From positions 27,481,835-27,545,834 of the forward strand of contig CM119265.1 in the NCBI GenBank assembly GCA_051294375.1: 64,000 bases of DNA. Direction: 5' to 3'. This document shows, piece after piece, positions 23,252 to 35,289 of this stretch. The stretch comes from Paraspadella gotoi (taxonomy: Eukaryota > Chaetognatha). Each line of letters opens with the position of its first letter. Position 1 is the stretch's first letter. The position numbers and the translations under genes are program-made. Below the pieces are notes generated by a model, which saw only the letters and a list, made by a program, of their open reading frames with translations, was not told the DNA's origin and did no database searches.

Positions 23252-23430
23252 GCGAGGGAAAAAAGGAAAAGGAAAAAAAAAGGGAAAAAAAAGGAAAAAA
23301 AAGGGAAAAAAAAGGGAAAAAAAAGCAATCGAGAAATTTTGAAGCCGCGAACAAAACATTCTTTGAATTGAAGGGGGGAAGGAGGAGGGTGGGAAGAAGG
23401 AAACGAGAGGGGAGAGGGAGAGGGGAGACA
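23252..23430. repeat. Polypurine tract
   Basis: GGAAAAAA repeats then GGGGAGAGGGAG-type sequence. Confidence 0.85.
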
Positions 23431-23439
23431 AAGGATGGA

Positions 23440-23660
23440 GGAGCATGAGGAGTCATATACTCACTCCTCCCGGACGCAGCCGTCCACCGATGCAGAGCCA
23501 GCGGCGCGCGGCTACCCGACGACTCAAACTTCTCCTTCCGGGCTTCTTCCGGCTCGGATTCGGGGAGAATTTTCCTCTTCTCGATGGTGGATGTCGGGCT
23601 TCCTCCGGGATCGAAGTGCCGGAGGCGGATCTGGGGCCGGATGATCTCCTCTTCTCTCTC
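23440..23660. other. GC-rich open segment of unknown nature
   Basis: About 200 bases of GC-rich complex sequence with open frames on both strands, including a 96-codon + frame at 23445-23735. No recognisable domain or splice context. It could be an isolated exon or regulatory island. Confidence 0.25.
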
Positions 23661-23769
23661 TCTCTCATTCTCTTACTTCTCTTTTGCTTCTCTCTTGGTG
23701 CTCTTGTCGGTCTCACTCTCTATTTCTATCTTTAGCAATTTTTCCATTATTATCAGTATTTTTTTTTCA

Positions 23770-24220
23770 ACCTAATTATTACTGCCTGAATCTCTATTGA
23801 TCAATTCAAAAAACTTCTCAATAATATGATCAAGAACGCATATTTTATATGGGAAATTAGTACACAGCCGGGAGATCAAGTATGACTCAAGAAGGTTAGT
23901 AAATCCCAAATATCGAGTGACTCGAATATGCAAATGAGATTAATGCGTCATCGTAAGGTTGAATATAAGGCAAAAGAGAGGCATATAACATTTCTAAATA
24001 ATACTTTTTTTTTAAAAAAAACAATTAATAAAATATGTTTTAATTTGTTCTTTTGATAGTTCTGTAATAATGAAAAAATATTCAAAAAAGCTAATTAATC
24101 TTAGTTAATCCAAATTGGTTTAACACAACTAGTTTCTTTTTAATTTTAAGAAAATTATTTAAAAAATATAATCTTCTTTAATAAGCAATCAGATTGGTGC
24201 AAGAAAATTAGTATTAATAG
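23770..24220. other. AT-rich intergenic, nothing recognised
   Basis: No coding signal. Confidence 0.6.
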
Positions 24221-24231
24221 CATATACATGA

Positions 24232-24424
24232 AGCAGGAGGAGAGGGAAGAAGAGGCGCGGAGAGGAGAGGAGAGGGAGAAGAGGGGAGAGGGAAAAAGAA
24301 GAGGAGGAGGAGGAGAAGGAGAAGGGGGAAGAAGAAAAACTGTTATGGAGAAAATCTGAAAAAATATTCTCAGAGGATTAACAGCGTTCGATTTTTGGTG
24401 AGTCTCCTCTCCTCTCTCTCTCGT

Positions 24425-24456
<32 letters not shown>

Positions 24457-24586
24457 CTCCTCTCTCTCCTCTGCCCTTAACCTTGAATTCGCCTTCCCTT
24501 TTCCTCTATTCGAATTTCTGTCCGCTTCCATCTGCAATGGAGATTCTTTGCGCGACGCAAAATCTCTTTAACTCTCTCTCTCCTCA

Positions 24587-24635
<49 letters not shown>

Positions 24636-24645
24636 CGCTCTATCT
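24232..24645. repeat. Adjacent polypurine and CT tracts
   Basis: A purine run (24232-24340) is followed within 60 bases by CT tracts (24405-24470 and 24590-24632). This makes a potential purine/pyrimidine fold-back. Confidence 0.85.
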
Positions 24646-24858
24646 CTGCTCTCATTTTTGAAACTTTCATGAGTTCGACGTCGCCTTCCGATTCATATAT
24701 CTTTATCGATTTTAGACATATTTTAGATATTTATTTATATTTAAATCTTTTTAGTAATACAATGACATTTTCAATAGAATCATTCAAAAAAAAAAGCTTT
24801 GAAGGTTAACAATAATAAAGTAGTCGTGAATTGCATAAGCAATATTCTTTCTGTCATG

Positions 24859-25000
24859 ACCCCGTGGCTCATTGAGTAATACCATCGGCACATTACCATA
24901 ACGTACCGAGGTCGATTCCCAATAGTTCCTACCCTACGGAAAGAGTGAAATACTTTAAACCCTGATTCCAAGCCCAAGACCCGTTCCATGGCTGCTGAGG
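24859..25000 (+). mobile_element. tRNA-derived SINE, copy 2
   Basis: The A-box-like TGGCTCATTGAGTAA follows the start, and the B-box-like GGTCGATTCCC lies about 40 bases on. Both are at tRNA-like spacing in a split pol III promoter. The body matches 15090-15236. Confidence 0.65.
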
Positions 25001-25289
25001 GGGGCACGTTTGATACGGATAGTAGTCTTCAGCTCACTTGGCGAAGTATCAAAACTGAGAGCTGATTTAAAGGCTTCCTTTCCTTTCCTTTCCTCATCCT
25101 CTCCTCTCTCTTAACTTACCTTTTCATTCTCTCTCATCAATCTTCTTCCAAATTCTAAATTCCATTGTTTTTCTCTTTTCTCAAAATCTCTTGAAACAAT
25201 TTCGACTACTTAATCCACTTTTATTCTAATCTTTACCGCTTCTCTCTTCTTAATCCACTTTTATTCTAATCTTCACCGTTTCTCTCTTC

Positions 25290-25502
25290 TTCTTAATCCT
25301 AACCCTAATCGCTAATTGTTAACCTTATCCCATAACCCCGAACCTTTAACCTAAAACTTATCCTCATCACTAATCACTAACCTAATCAATAACTTACTCC
25401 CTAACTTAATCCGCGACTCTAACCGTTAACTGCGTCTTTAAACCTAAAATCAAAATCGGAATTCAAGATGAAATGGGGCTAACTGGGAAAATTAGGCTGG
25501 AT
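25290..25502 (+). repeat. Telomere-like degenerate block
   Basis: Irregular CCTAA, CCCTAATC and AACCTAA words for about 150 bases, then GGGAAAATTAGGCTGGA. CT tracts follow at 25615-25680 and 25830-25910. Confidence 0.5.
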
Positions 25503-25847
25503 GTGTGTAGTGTTGTGCAACCTTCCGTGGGTGGGTAGTTCTACTTCTGTTCACTTCTCGTGGTGGACCTCGGGGTTGTGGTCGAGTTTGTTGCGGGTGG
25601 GGTGGCTTTCGTCCTTCTCTCTCTCGTCTCTCTCTCTTGCTCCGTCTCTCTCTCTCTCTCTCTCTCTCCTCCTCCTCTACTGCTTTCTTTCTCCGTTTGT
25701 TGTTCTCATCGTTTCGTGGCGGTCGCATTTAATGTAGGCCGAACTTTAATCGGCCTTCGGGCCCTTTGGACGTTCTTTCCCGTTGCACGAGGCGGAAACC
25801 TTAAACCTTTCCTGATTATCCTTCTTCTTCTCTCTCTGCTCTCCTCA

Positions 25848-25879
<32 letters not shown>

Positions 25880-25914
25880 CTCCTCAATACTCTACTCTCT
25901 ATCCCTCTCTCAAC

Positions 25915-28763
25915 GACTTTTCTCGCTTAAAAAGATATGAACTTTAAAAATAACGGAAACTCGATTTTTTTTCAATGTAAATGACAAATAAACTTTATAA
26001 CAATTACTGGCGCAAACGGTTTTTCTCTAACTGCATATAAAAATATAACAAAAAAACTTACCGATAAACGATCTCTTTATTACACGTAAACTGTGATAAA
26101 ACGTTAATACCAGTGGAGACCGATATTTCCAAGAGGATTAACAATCCTTTACAAACAAATGGAAAACCGCATTTTTTTCACATTAGAGTAAAAAGAAGAT
26201 AAAGAAATTTCCTCCGTTCTAAAAAACACCGAAAACATATTTCAAGAAAAAGAGAATAAAAACGTTAAATACTTTCTGCAAATAAGAATCAGATTCGGGA
26301 GATGTATAAAAATTTGAGTCGTGCAGGACGTTATTTAAATATCTTTTTATCAAATTACAAACAGATCTTCCTATTCATTTTTATCTCTTTATGTCTCCTT
26401 TCGTTCTCTCTCTCTCTTTCTATCTCATATATGACTAGCTTTCTCTCACTCTCAATAGGATAAAGGAAACGTTTAAATACACCAGAAACACTTTTTCTCT
26501 GTAGAAAGATATTGAAATTTAAATATAGCAGAAAAAACGTATCTCTCTTTCAATGATAAAGAAGAAAATAAAACTTTAAAAAAAAACGGCCAAACCGTTT
26601 TTTTCCATGTGAAAAGAGAGTTAAAAACACCGAATGAACGACTTTTCTAAGTAAAAGTTTCGACATAATAAATGTTAATACACCGGCGCAGCGACAATAT
26701 TTCCATAGATAACAACTTAAAACAAGGAAAAAGCTTTTTCAATGTTTAAAAAATAAAAAATTTTCTTTAAGAACACCCGCGACAAACAAATATCTTCAAA
26801 TGATAGAGAAAATAAAAACTTTAAATACTTCTGCGAATAACATCTCATGAGGTTGTTAAAATTGGGTGAGGACACATTTATTAATTATCTTTTATCAAAA
26901 CAAAAAATTTCCTCTCTTTATTTTTTATGTCTCCTTCTCTCTCTCTTTTCTTTTAATTTTATTGTTAGCCTTTCTCTCACTCTCAATTAGATAAAAACGT
27001 TAAAGATAACCAGAACGTACTTGTTTCTCTGTAAAAAGATAAATGAAAACTTTAAACATACACACTCAGAAAATCGCATTTTTCTCCATGATAAAAGAAT
27101 GACAAAATTGTTTAACAACAAAACATACTCGTCAAACGTTTCTTGCCAATGTTAAAAAGAGTTAAAAACACCGATGCCTAAACGCAATTCTTTCTTATAA
27201 GTTAAATAGAAGTGAATAAAAACGCGCATTACAATACAACGGGGACTGAATTTCCAAAGACGAGTGAACAACTTTTAACTAAGACGCAAACGGCTTTTTC
27301 CATGTAAAAGATTGATAAAAATTTTTGTGTGAAACACCACGGAAACGACTATTTCAAAGAAAAAAGAATAAAAACGTTACAATACTTCTGCCAAAATTAA
27401 CATCATCGAGTGTATGATACATATTGGAAGTGAGGGACGTTATTTTAAATATCTTGTTCTTACTAAAACAACCAATTTTCTCTTTTTATTGTTTATGTTC
27501 TGCCTGTCTCTCTCTCTTTTTCTCTTAATTTTATTGTATCCTTTTCTCTCCCTCTCAAAGATAAACAGTTAATACACCAGAAAACGACTTTTTCTCTGTA
27601 ACAGATATGAACTTTAGAATCACAGAAACGATTTTTCTTCAATGATAAAAGAATTTAACTTAAAAAAACCGGCAAACTTTTTTTCGATGTTGAGAAAACT
27701 ATTAAATAAACATCCGATAAACGACTTTTCTTAAAGTAAAAAAGTTTTGATAAAAACGTTAAAACAGGTGGCAAGACGACAATTTCAGAAGGTATTGCTT
27801 AATAAACTTATTAAAAACAAAAGGAAACGCTTTTTCCAATGTTAAAAGAGATATAAAAGATTTCGTAAAACACTAGGAAAACGATATTTTCAAAGAAAAA
27901 AAGAGAAATAAATGATCTTAAAAGATTAATATCTGCAAATCATCGATCTCTCTCAGAGGTTGTTAACGATTGAGCTTGTGAGGGTGCAGGATTCATCTAA
28001 GATATCGTCTTATTAAACAAACAAATTTCCTTTTTATTTTATGTCTCTCTCTCTTTCCTCTCTTTATTTTTATGTGTTAGCGTTTCTCTCACTCTCATAG
28101 ATAAAACGTTAAATTACGCCAGAGAAACGACTTTTTCTCGCTAAAAAGATATGAAACTTTTAAAATACAAGAAACGATGTTTCAATGTGAAAAAAAATAA
28201 AAACTTTAAAAAAATATACGCGCTAAACTTTTTTTTTCCGCAATGGTAAAACCATATATAAAAAACACACGCATAACGTACAACTTTTTCTTAAAAGATA
28301 TAAAAAGTTGCATTAAAGACGATTAAATACAGTGGCAGCGATATTTCAAAGAGAGATAACAATTTAAAAAGAAAAAAACGGCTTTTTTCAATGTAAAAAT
28401 AGATAAAAAATTTCTTAAACACCGGGAAAACGATATTTTCAAGAAAAAGACAGATAAATACGTACCGTTAAATACTTCTGCATAAGTGACTCATCGAGGG
28501 TTCGTTTCTTAATAGTATTGGGTAGAGCGTGGGAGGACAGTATGAATTGCTATCATTTTTATTCGAGAACAAACAAATATTCCTATCTTTCTTATTTTTA
28601 GGTCTCTTCTCTCTCTCTTTTCTCTTAATTTATATTGATAGCTTCTCTCAGCTACGTCAAAATAAGGAACGTGTTTAGATCACAGTTAATAAACACCTAA
28701 AAGATAATACGATCTTTTCTCTTTGTTAAAACAATATTGAAAACTTTTAAAAAATCAAGCAGA
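25915..28763. repeat. About 550-bp tandem repeat (five units) with nested sub-repeats
   Basis: The marker CTTTCTCTCACTCTCA recurs in recognisable form near 26440, 26970, 27547, 28085 and 28640, giving periods of roughly 530-580. Each unit holds about seven related 45-55 bp sub-repeats of the form ACACCGGAAACGACTTTTTC / AATGTAAAAAGATAAAAAC / TTTAA. A unique-in-unit segment (CTTCTGC..ATAACATCATCGAGAG) and a TTTATGTCTC(CT)n tail follow. Units differ by many small indels, so no frame stays open. The array ends at a 25-N gap. Confidence 0.85.
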
Positions 28764-28788
28764 NNNNNNNNNNNNNNNNNNNNNNNNN

Positions 28789-29009
28789 CATCTAACTCTT
28801 TCAGACGGAAAATTTTCCGCAATCTTTGTCTCAAAACGAGATTATCCCTCAAAGCTTCGAGCCTCGCAAAGGAAATGGCCAAACTTAAGAACAATGTCCA
28901 ACTGCACATTTCTTGTTCCCACATGTTTTGGCACGTGAGACTGACCCGTAATTGACTAAATAAACTTAACTCAAATGCTTTCGAGGCGAGTGGCTAAAAT
29001 AGTGCTAAG
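28789..29009. other. Short segment open on both strands, unassigned
   Basis: Directly after the gap, 28789-28953 is free of stops in one frame on each strand and is not low-complexity (for example HISCSHMFWHVRLTRN on +). No domain was recognised. It could be the edge of an exon lost in the gap. Confidence 0.2.
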
Positions 29010-29640
29010 AATTGGTACAAGCAATTATAAAATTATCGACTGTGGACCGGCTTTGCGGGTTTAAGGCCTCCATCAAGATACAAGATAACGTCATTGCAGG
29101 ACCTGTAAGCTTTCATTAGAGAGTCTCTCACAGTATTGTTTATTCACTCCCAGAATACCTGGCTTCCATATTAATAAAGTTGCTTGGCGTTGGGATGACA
29201 GGAAGCCTTAAGATAACCTAGCCTGTTCAGTGTTCACTAAGGCGTAGTGAAAGTTATATACAAAAATTCTAAAAGTCTTTCTAATTTTTGACCCACTTAA
29301 TGAAGGAATTTTTCAAAAAGAGTTATATTTCTTTTTAACAACTTTTTATGACGAATCCAAATCTGCAAAAATATCTTTAAAAAAAATGTTTTGAAATTTT
29401 AACATTTATTGGTTTAGTACTAGTATAAATATGGCCTACTGCGTAAATTGAAAAATTTATTATAAATAATATAAAAAATATTATAAATGTTCATTAGTAT
29501 AATGTTGTTCGTTCCTCACTTTTAGAATTTTAATTAAAGTTAAATTTAGAAATTTTACTACGCCTTAGTGTTCACAGTCAGGTTGCAACATAGCTTATTT
29601 ATCGAACGAATAATTTTTCTATTATACTTTACTCTCTACG
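29010..29640. mobile_element. Fold-back MITE, family C, interrupted by another element
   Basis: Left arm 29010-29080 (AATTGGTACAAGCAATTATA, GGTTTAAGGCCTCCATC), centre 29081-29190, then an inverted arm starting GGAAGCCTTAAGATAACCTA (29200) that is split at 29238 and resumes at 29568 (AGTCAGG..CAACATAGCTTATT). Removing the inserted 330 bp plus one 8-bp duplicate gives a continuous element of about 290 bp. Confidence 0.7.
29238..29567. mobile_element. 330-bp DNA transposon, 11-bp TIRs, 8-bp target duplication
   Basis: Perfect tips TAAGGCGTAGT and ACTACGCCTTA are flanked on both sides by the direct repeat GTGTTCAC (29230-29237 and 29568-29575). An 8-bp duplication is typical of hAT (also of P-type) elements. 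The body is a shortened relative of the fold-back element at 15280-15870. No transposase. Confidence 0.85.
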
Positions 29641-30660
29641 CAACTAATCCTTTATCTCTTCTTCCGACACAGTTCAAGCCTTTTTTTCCAACTACCTGCA
29701 TCTAAAATGCGGCTTAACCTCTTCCTCCCTTACTCCAGCGTCGAACTTACCCACTCACTCTCACACCTCACTCACCCCAAAACGCCCACAGCCCCACACG
29801 CATTCAAGTCCCCCACACATCATCCCCTGCGTCTAATCCACCCTGTCACTCTGGCACCTCGCCCCTCTTGAGGACCTCTGGGCCGAGCGTGCCCCCGAAA
29901 AGGAAAGAATCCTTCTAACAAGTACTATCTCTCTCTCTCTCTCTCTCCCTCTCCCTCCCCTCCACTCCCTCTTCTCCTCTCCTCTCTCATCGATCGCTAT
30001 CATCTCTTCCTCACAAATCCGCACACAATGCACAAACCGCCTACTATTAAACCCACTCTCTCCTTGCCCGCGAACTGCTAAGTGACATTGGTACTTTACC
30101 CCATCGCCAGGATTTTCCTCAGCTGAACGGACACTCTCTGCTTCCTTCTACTCTCTCTCTCCTCTCCTTCTTCCCTCCTCTCTCTCCGTCTCCTCTCTCT
30201 CTCTCTCCCTCTCTTCTCCCGCTCTTTCCACTCCTTTTTGCCTCTTCTCCTCTTTTGTTAAGCCTCCATTTTTGCTCTTTCCTGGCTTCTTTTCTTCTCC
30301 TTTTTTTTCTCTTTCTATATCTTTTTTTATTTTTTCTTTTCTTATTTTTTACCTTCTTTTTTCTGAGGCGCGCTCACCTTTCTCCACAAAAAAAAATTGC
30401 TCTTGTCCTTCTGACTTCCCTTCCTCTCTTTTCTTTTTCTTTTTCTCATCTTTTCCTCTCTCCCTCTCTTTCTCCTTTTATCTTCCTTCTCTCGTTCTCT
30501 CCTTCTCTCTTTCTCCCTTCTCTCTCTCTTCTCTCTCCTCTCTCTCTCTCTTCTTCTCCTCCTCATCTCCTCCTCTCTCCCCTTCCCTCCAGACTTTTTT
30601 CTGCTTCCCCTTTCCTCTCCATAAGATCTGTTGTCAAATTATCTTTCATCCTCTTTTTTT
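29640..30660. repeat. Pyrimidine-rich low-complexity region
   Basis: CT/CCT/TTC-rich with CT runs at 29925-29950 and 30150-30220, and pyrimidine tracts through 30620. The long Ser/Phe/Leu frames are artefacts. Confidence 0.8.
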
Positions 30661-30699
30661 CCTTCATATTTTCCGTCCATCCGCAAGGACTCGTAAAGA

Positions 30700-31010
30700 A
30701 ACTTTATAAGTCACTTTTCGGTCGGTCCATCGGTCCGTTGGTCGGTCGGTCAGTATGTCTGTCCGTCGGTCTGTCCCACTTATATTAGAAATGCATATAA
30801 TTTGCCTATAGTTGATTGATTTGAGGTTTTTTTTCTGAGCTAGCGCCGCCTTCAGGAATTCCTAAAACTATAAAGAATAAAAGACGATATATTTATGCAG
30901 TACATGTCATAAATACACGGGCAAAACAATTTGTTAGTCAAGTCATGTCATGTCACGTCATATCATGTAATCAAAGTCACTACGGCGCAACACATTGGAC
31001 TCACCGTTCT
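30700..31010 (+). mobile_element. Helentron-like element, family B, best-preserved + copy
   Basis: Starts TTATAAGTCACTTTTCGGTC, followed by the GGTC/GTCC/GTCT core to 30775. Then come GCATATAATTTGCCTATAG, GCGCCGCCTTCAGGAATTCC, AAAGAATAAAAGACG, a TCATGTCATG run and CGGCGCAACACATTGGA. No ORF. Confidence 0.65.
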
Positions 31011-31154
31011 TCTTTTCTCTTTTTATCTCATATTTTCACCCATTTTTTTTCTTATTTTTTCTCACAACTAATTTTCTTTTTTCCCTTTTTTTGTCTACGA
31101 CGTGAACTCGATATTTTGTTTTCTCTTTATTTCTTCCTATCACCATTCTTTTCA

Positions 31155-31159
31155 TTTTT

Positions 31160-31200
<41 letters not shown>
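31155..31200. repeat. (CT)n microsatellite
   Basis: Clean CT run. An (AGG)n run is nearby at 31492-31530. Confidence 0.95.
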
Positions 31201-31201
<1 letters not shown>

Positions 31202-31529
31202 ACCGTGAGTGAGTCTCTCCCGGGACGGCGAAACATGAATATACTAAGTAAGTAAAACTCACCACTACGATGTCTAGTACACTAGAAGGGCAGGCACCTT
31301 GAGCGCGGTCACCCTGAGGCCAGGCGCGAGGCGCCAGGCGCCCGCCCACAATGGCCCGACTCGATCTTTGGACTCCAACGACGCGGATGAGTCGCGTCTC
31401 TCGAGAAACTGAAGATTCTTGAATCTCGTAGGAAAAGATTTGGAAAACAAAAAGAAAGAAAAAGACGAAACAGAACGAAAACAGAAGCCGAGGAGGAGGA
31501 GGAGGAGGAGGAGGAGGAGGAGGAGGAGG

Positions 31530-32437
31530 TAGAGAAGACCAGGGGAGTCCCTGAAAAAAGTTGGTATAAAAAATAATTACACTTATTTAAACAAAAAAGC
31601 GAAATCAAAATTATTATTCTAACGCTGATAATATTTCAAATTTTATTGAAATTTAGGGGGAAAAATTAGCGGAGGCGCGAATCCGCAAATTCTAAATCTG
31701 GATTCCGTAACGTCGGACATTTTCAGCCTCTTCTTTCTTTTCAATTCTCGCGAGGGCTATCACTCTCCCGCTCACTTTTGCTATCTCTCTTTCGCACTCA
31801 CTCTATTTTCCATTCCAAAAACTCTCTCTCGCTCTCGCTCTCGCTCTCGCATTCTAAGAGAGAATCAGCCTTGTAAACGCCCAGGCAAACTGCCGGTCTA
31901 CTAGCCAAGCGGACAGGCTACCAGTCAATCTGCCAGCCACTCACTCAAAGACAATCTTCCTCCAGGTCAACCAGCCAATCAAGATCGTCCGCCACGAATT
32001 CACCAGCTAAAACCAACCAATCAGAATCCGATAAAAGAGTTTTCAGAAAGCAATCAAAAGGTATCAAAAAGAAAAAAAAAACAGAAAAAAAAACCAGAAA
32101 TAAAAACAAGAAATAACACCACTTTTCGATTTAATCAGTAAAAAAACAATGGCGACAAACAGACCGAAGACATCTTTTATCATTTGTATTCCTGTCGCTT
32201 CTCCCTCCCTCTCCCCTTCCCCCTCTCCCTCTCTCCCCTTCTCCCTCGGCCCTCGTTCTCCCCCCTCATCCTCTGCCTCTCTCCCCCTTCTCCCTCTCCA
32301 TCTCTCTCTTCACGGGTCACTTCCGGTCAAATTGGTTCATGTGGGAGGAAATATGGCGCTGGTTACGCGAGGCGACGCCCGATGCGGGAAGACTGGGACT
32401 TATCTCTTCTCCCGACCCGAAAACTCTCTCTCTCTCA
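31530..32437. other. Intergenic, nothing recognised
   Basis: Mixed composition. Short CTCTCG repeats at 31822-31850 and a pyrimidine run at 32200-32310, ending at a 268-N gap. Confidence 0.5.
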
Positions 32438-32705
32438 NNNNNNNNNNNNNNNNNNNNNNNNNNNNNNNNNNNNNNNNNNNNNNNNNNNNNNNNNNNNNNN
32501 NNNNNNNNNNNNNNNNNNNNNNNNNNNNNNNNNNNNNNNNNNNNNNNNNNNNNNNNNNNNNNNNNNNNNNNNNNNNNNNNNNNNNNNNNNNNNNNNNNNN
32601 NNNNNNNNNNNNNNNNNNNNNNNNNNNNNNNNNNNNNNNNNNNNNNNNNNNNNNNNNNNNNNNNNNNNNNNNNNNNNNNNNNNNNNNNNNNNNNNNNNNN
32701 NNNNN

Positions 32706-32740
<35 letters not shown>

Positions 32741-32741
32741 G
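32706..32741. repeat. (CAT)n microsatellite at gap edge
   Basis: Eleven to twelve CAT units immediately after the N run. Confidence 0.95.
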
Positions 32742-32774
32742 CATCTTCATTTAAATAACTCTTTATTTACTTTC

Positions 32775-32870
32775 CTATGAAATTGGTACAACCAATATAA
32801 AAATTATCCATTCATTTAATAAATAAGCTATATTGTCCCTGACTTTGGATAGGCTTTGGTGGTTTACCAT
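32775..32870 (+). mobile_element. Fold-back MITE, family C, left arm only
   Basis: AATTGGTACAACCAATATAA through GACTTTGGATAGGCTTTGGT, matching the arms at 29010, 39517 and (inverted) 13305. Confidence 0.65.
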
Positions 32871-32879
32871 TACCATTTC

Positions 32880-33317
32880 CAATCTTTTCTATTCTCCTTA
32901 TTCCTTCAATTTTTCCTTTATCTTCTTCTTCTATCTCCTTCTTTTTTTTTCTTTCATTCTATTCTCCTAAGTAAATTCCTCCTACTCTCCCCGAATCCAT
33001 TATCCCTTAACTTAATCCCTTCGGTCAAAGTTCTTTGCCACCATCCGATGCCATTTTCCCTCGCGGTCTTTAAATCCTTTTTTCCATTTTCCTCCCTTCT
33101 CAAATTACCATCTTCCTCTTTCTCCAACTCTTTCTCTCCTCTCTTTCTCCTTCTCTCTCTTCCTCTTATTTTTCTCCTTTTTACTCTTATTTCTCCTCAC
33201 TCCTCCTCCTTCTCCTCCTCCTCCTCCTCTTCCCCCTCTTCTTCATCTTCATCCACATCATCTTCCGCGAAGTCGGCGAGGGACCGAATATGGTAATTTC
33301 TATCCCCATCTCTCTCT
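32880..33317. repeat. Pyrimidine-rich region up to a 515-N gap
   Basis: CTT/CTCC-rich sequence, no coding signal. Confidence 0.75.
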
Positions 33318-33929
33318 NNNNNNNNNNNNNNNNNNNNNNNNNNNNNNNNNNNNNNNNNNNNNNNNNNNNNNNNNNNNNNNNNNNNNNNNNNNNNNNNNNN
33401 NNNNNNNNNNNNNNNNNNNNNNNNNNNNNNNNNNNNNNNNNNNNNNNNNNNNNNNNNNNNNNNNNNNNNNNNNNNNNNNNNNNNNNNNNNNNNNNNNNNN
33501 NNNNNNNNNNNNNNNNNNNNNNNNNNNNNNNNNNNNNNNNNNNNNNNNNNNNNNNNNNNNNNNNNNNNNNNNNNNNNNNNNNNNNNNNNNNNNNNNNNNN
33601 NNNNNNNNNNNNNNNNNNNNNNNNNNNNNNNNNNNNNNNNNNNNNNNNNNNNNNNNNNNNNNNNNNNNNNNNNNNNNNNNNNNNNNNNNNNNNNNNNNNN
33701 NNNNNNNNNNNNNNNNNNNNNNNNNNNNNNNNNNNNNNNNNNNNNNNNNNNNNNNNNNNNNNNNNNNNNNNNNNNNNNNNNNNNNNNNNNNNNNNNNNNN
33801 NNNNNNNNNNNNNNNNNNNNNNNNNNNNNNNNGACAAGAATGAACAAACGTTTTAGACTAATAACAATGAACGTAAAATTTTGTTTTTGAATCAATGTAT
33901 TATGCACCTTGAAATGCATAATGTTTGTA

Positions 33930-34000
33930 AATTTTATATATTTTATACTTCGTGACGTCACGTGATAACCAGAAAATTAGTCACCACAGCGCAACGCCCT
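33930..34000. mobile_element. Family B end fragment
   Basis: GTGACGTCACGTGAT and CACAGCGCAACGCC resemble the family B terminal region. Confidence 0.35.
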
Positions 34001-34719
34001 CTACTTGTCTGTCCTTGTTTTTGATATTCCCCACTGAATCACCCGATTCAAACTCTTTTCCGGAAATTCATTACCGACGTCGATTTAAAGCGGATCCCAT
34101 GTAATATTTTCCTTCGTTGTATTTCGGTCTCTCGGGTGGAGAGAGAAAAAATCGAGTCTCACTGTATCCCAGCTCGCGGGATAATTTATGCCGAGAGAAA
34201 AGTCTCTTTGGAACGGCGTTAGGGGAAAAGAAGAAGAGAGGNNNNNNNNNNNNNNNNNNNNNNNNNNNNNNNNNNNNNNNNNNNNNNNNNNNNNNNNNNN
34301 NNNNNNNNNNNNNNNNNNNNNNNNNNNNNNNNNNNNNNNNNNNNNNNNNNNNNNNNNNNNNNNNNNNNNNNNNNNNNNNNNNNNNNNNNNNNNNNNNNNN
34401 NNNNNNNNNNNNNNNNNNNNNNNNNNNNNNNNNNNNNNNNNNNNNNNNNNNNNNNNNNNNNNNNNNNNNNNNNNNNNNNNNNNNNNNNNNNNNNNNNNNN
34501 NNNNNNNNAGAAGGGAGGAGGGAGAAGTAGAAAACGAAAGAGAGAGGAAAGAAAGAGAGGGTAAAATTGTTTATGAGTCGGAGATGGCGTAATGGCGGAC
34601 TGCGTCAAAGGGACGAAACCTTGGAAAAATTAGGGTTGATGATGATGAAAGGACACGAGACGGAGTAAGTTAGAAAGAAGTGAGGTTATTTAGTTTGTTG
34701 AGCCGGAGTGACTTTATTT

Positions 34720-35090
34720 TCACATGTATTTCTCGTGACTTGACATGACATGACGTGACATGACTACCGGACTACAATAACTATCTTAGCCTGTGTATTA
34801 GAGTGATGTGAAAATGATAAAATTTTAGAAAATTAAAATTTAGCATATAAAACATGAACATAAAAACCAATAAAAATATTTTGGTAAATTTATTTTTTAA
34901 TTTTTTATTTTTAGGATTTCCTGAAGGCGGCGGTAGCAGTCACTCAAATTTGAGATTTTTTTCCTTCATAACAAATGCGCAATTAACTATAGGCAAGTTG
35001 TAAACATTTTTAACGTAAGTGGGACAGACTGAAAGACAGACATACCGACCGTCTGACAGACCAACCAAAAAGTGACTAAAAAAGAGAGAG
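34720..35090 (-). mobile_element. Helentron-like element, family B, - strand copy
   Basis: In reverse order: GACATGACATGACGTGACAT, TTTCCTGAAGGCGGCGGTAG, CAATTAACTATAGGCAAGTT, the GACA/GACC core (35025-35075) and ending CCAACCAAAAAGTGACT. Confidence 0.65.
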
Positions 35091-35289
35091 ATGATGGGCA
35101 AATGTGGGTAAAGGAATTAAGGAGTGAATTTTAAGAGTTGAGAAAGTGTAAAGCAAAGAGGGAATGGATCTGAAATGTTTGGAGCTCAAGAGGAGAAGAG
35201 GAAGTTGGAGGGTGGGACCTTAGGGTTTGTGCACGGAGGGCTGCGGATGAAGCGGGAGGAAAGCACAGAAGAAAAGAACGGTGACTTAA

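Noticed and set aside
28697-28955. Gene spanning the 28764-28788 gap
   Set aside because: Both strands are open for the same stretch and neither has recognisable motifs; listed only as an unassigned segment.
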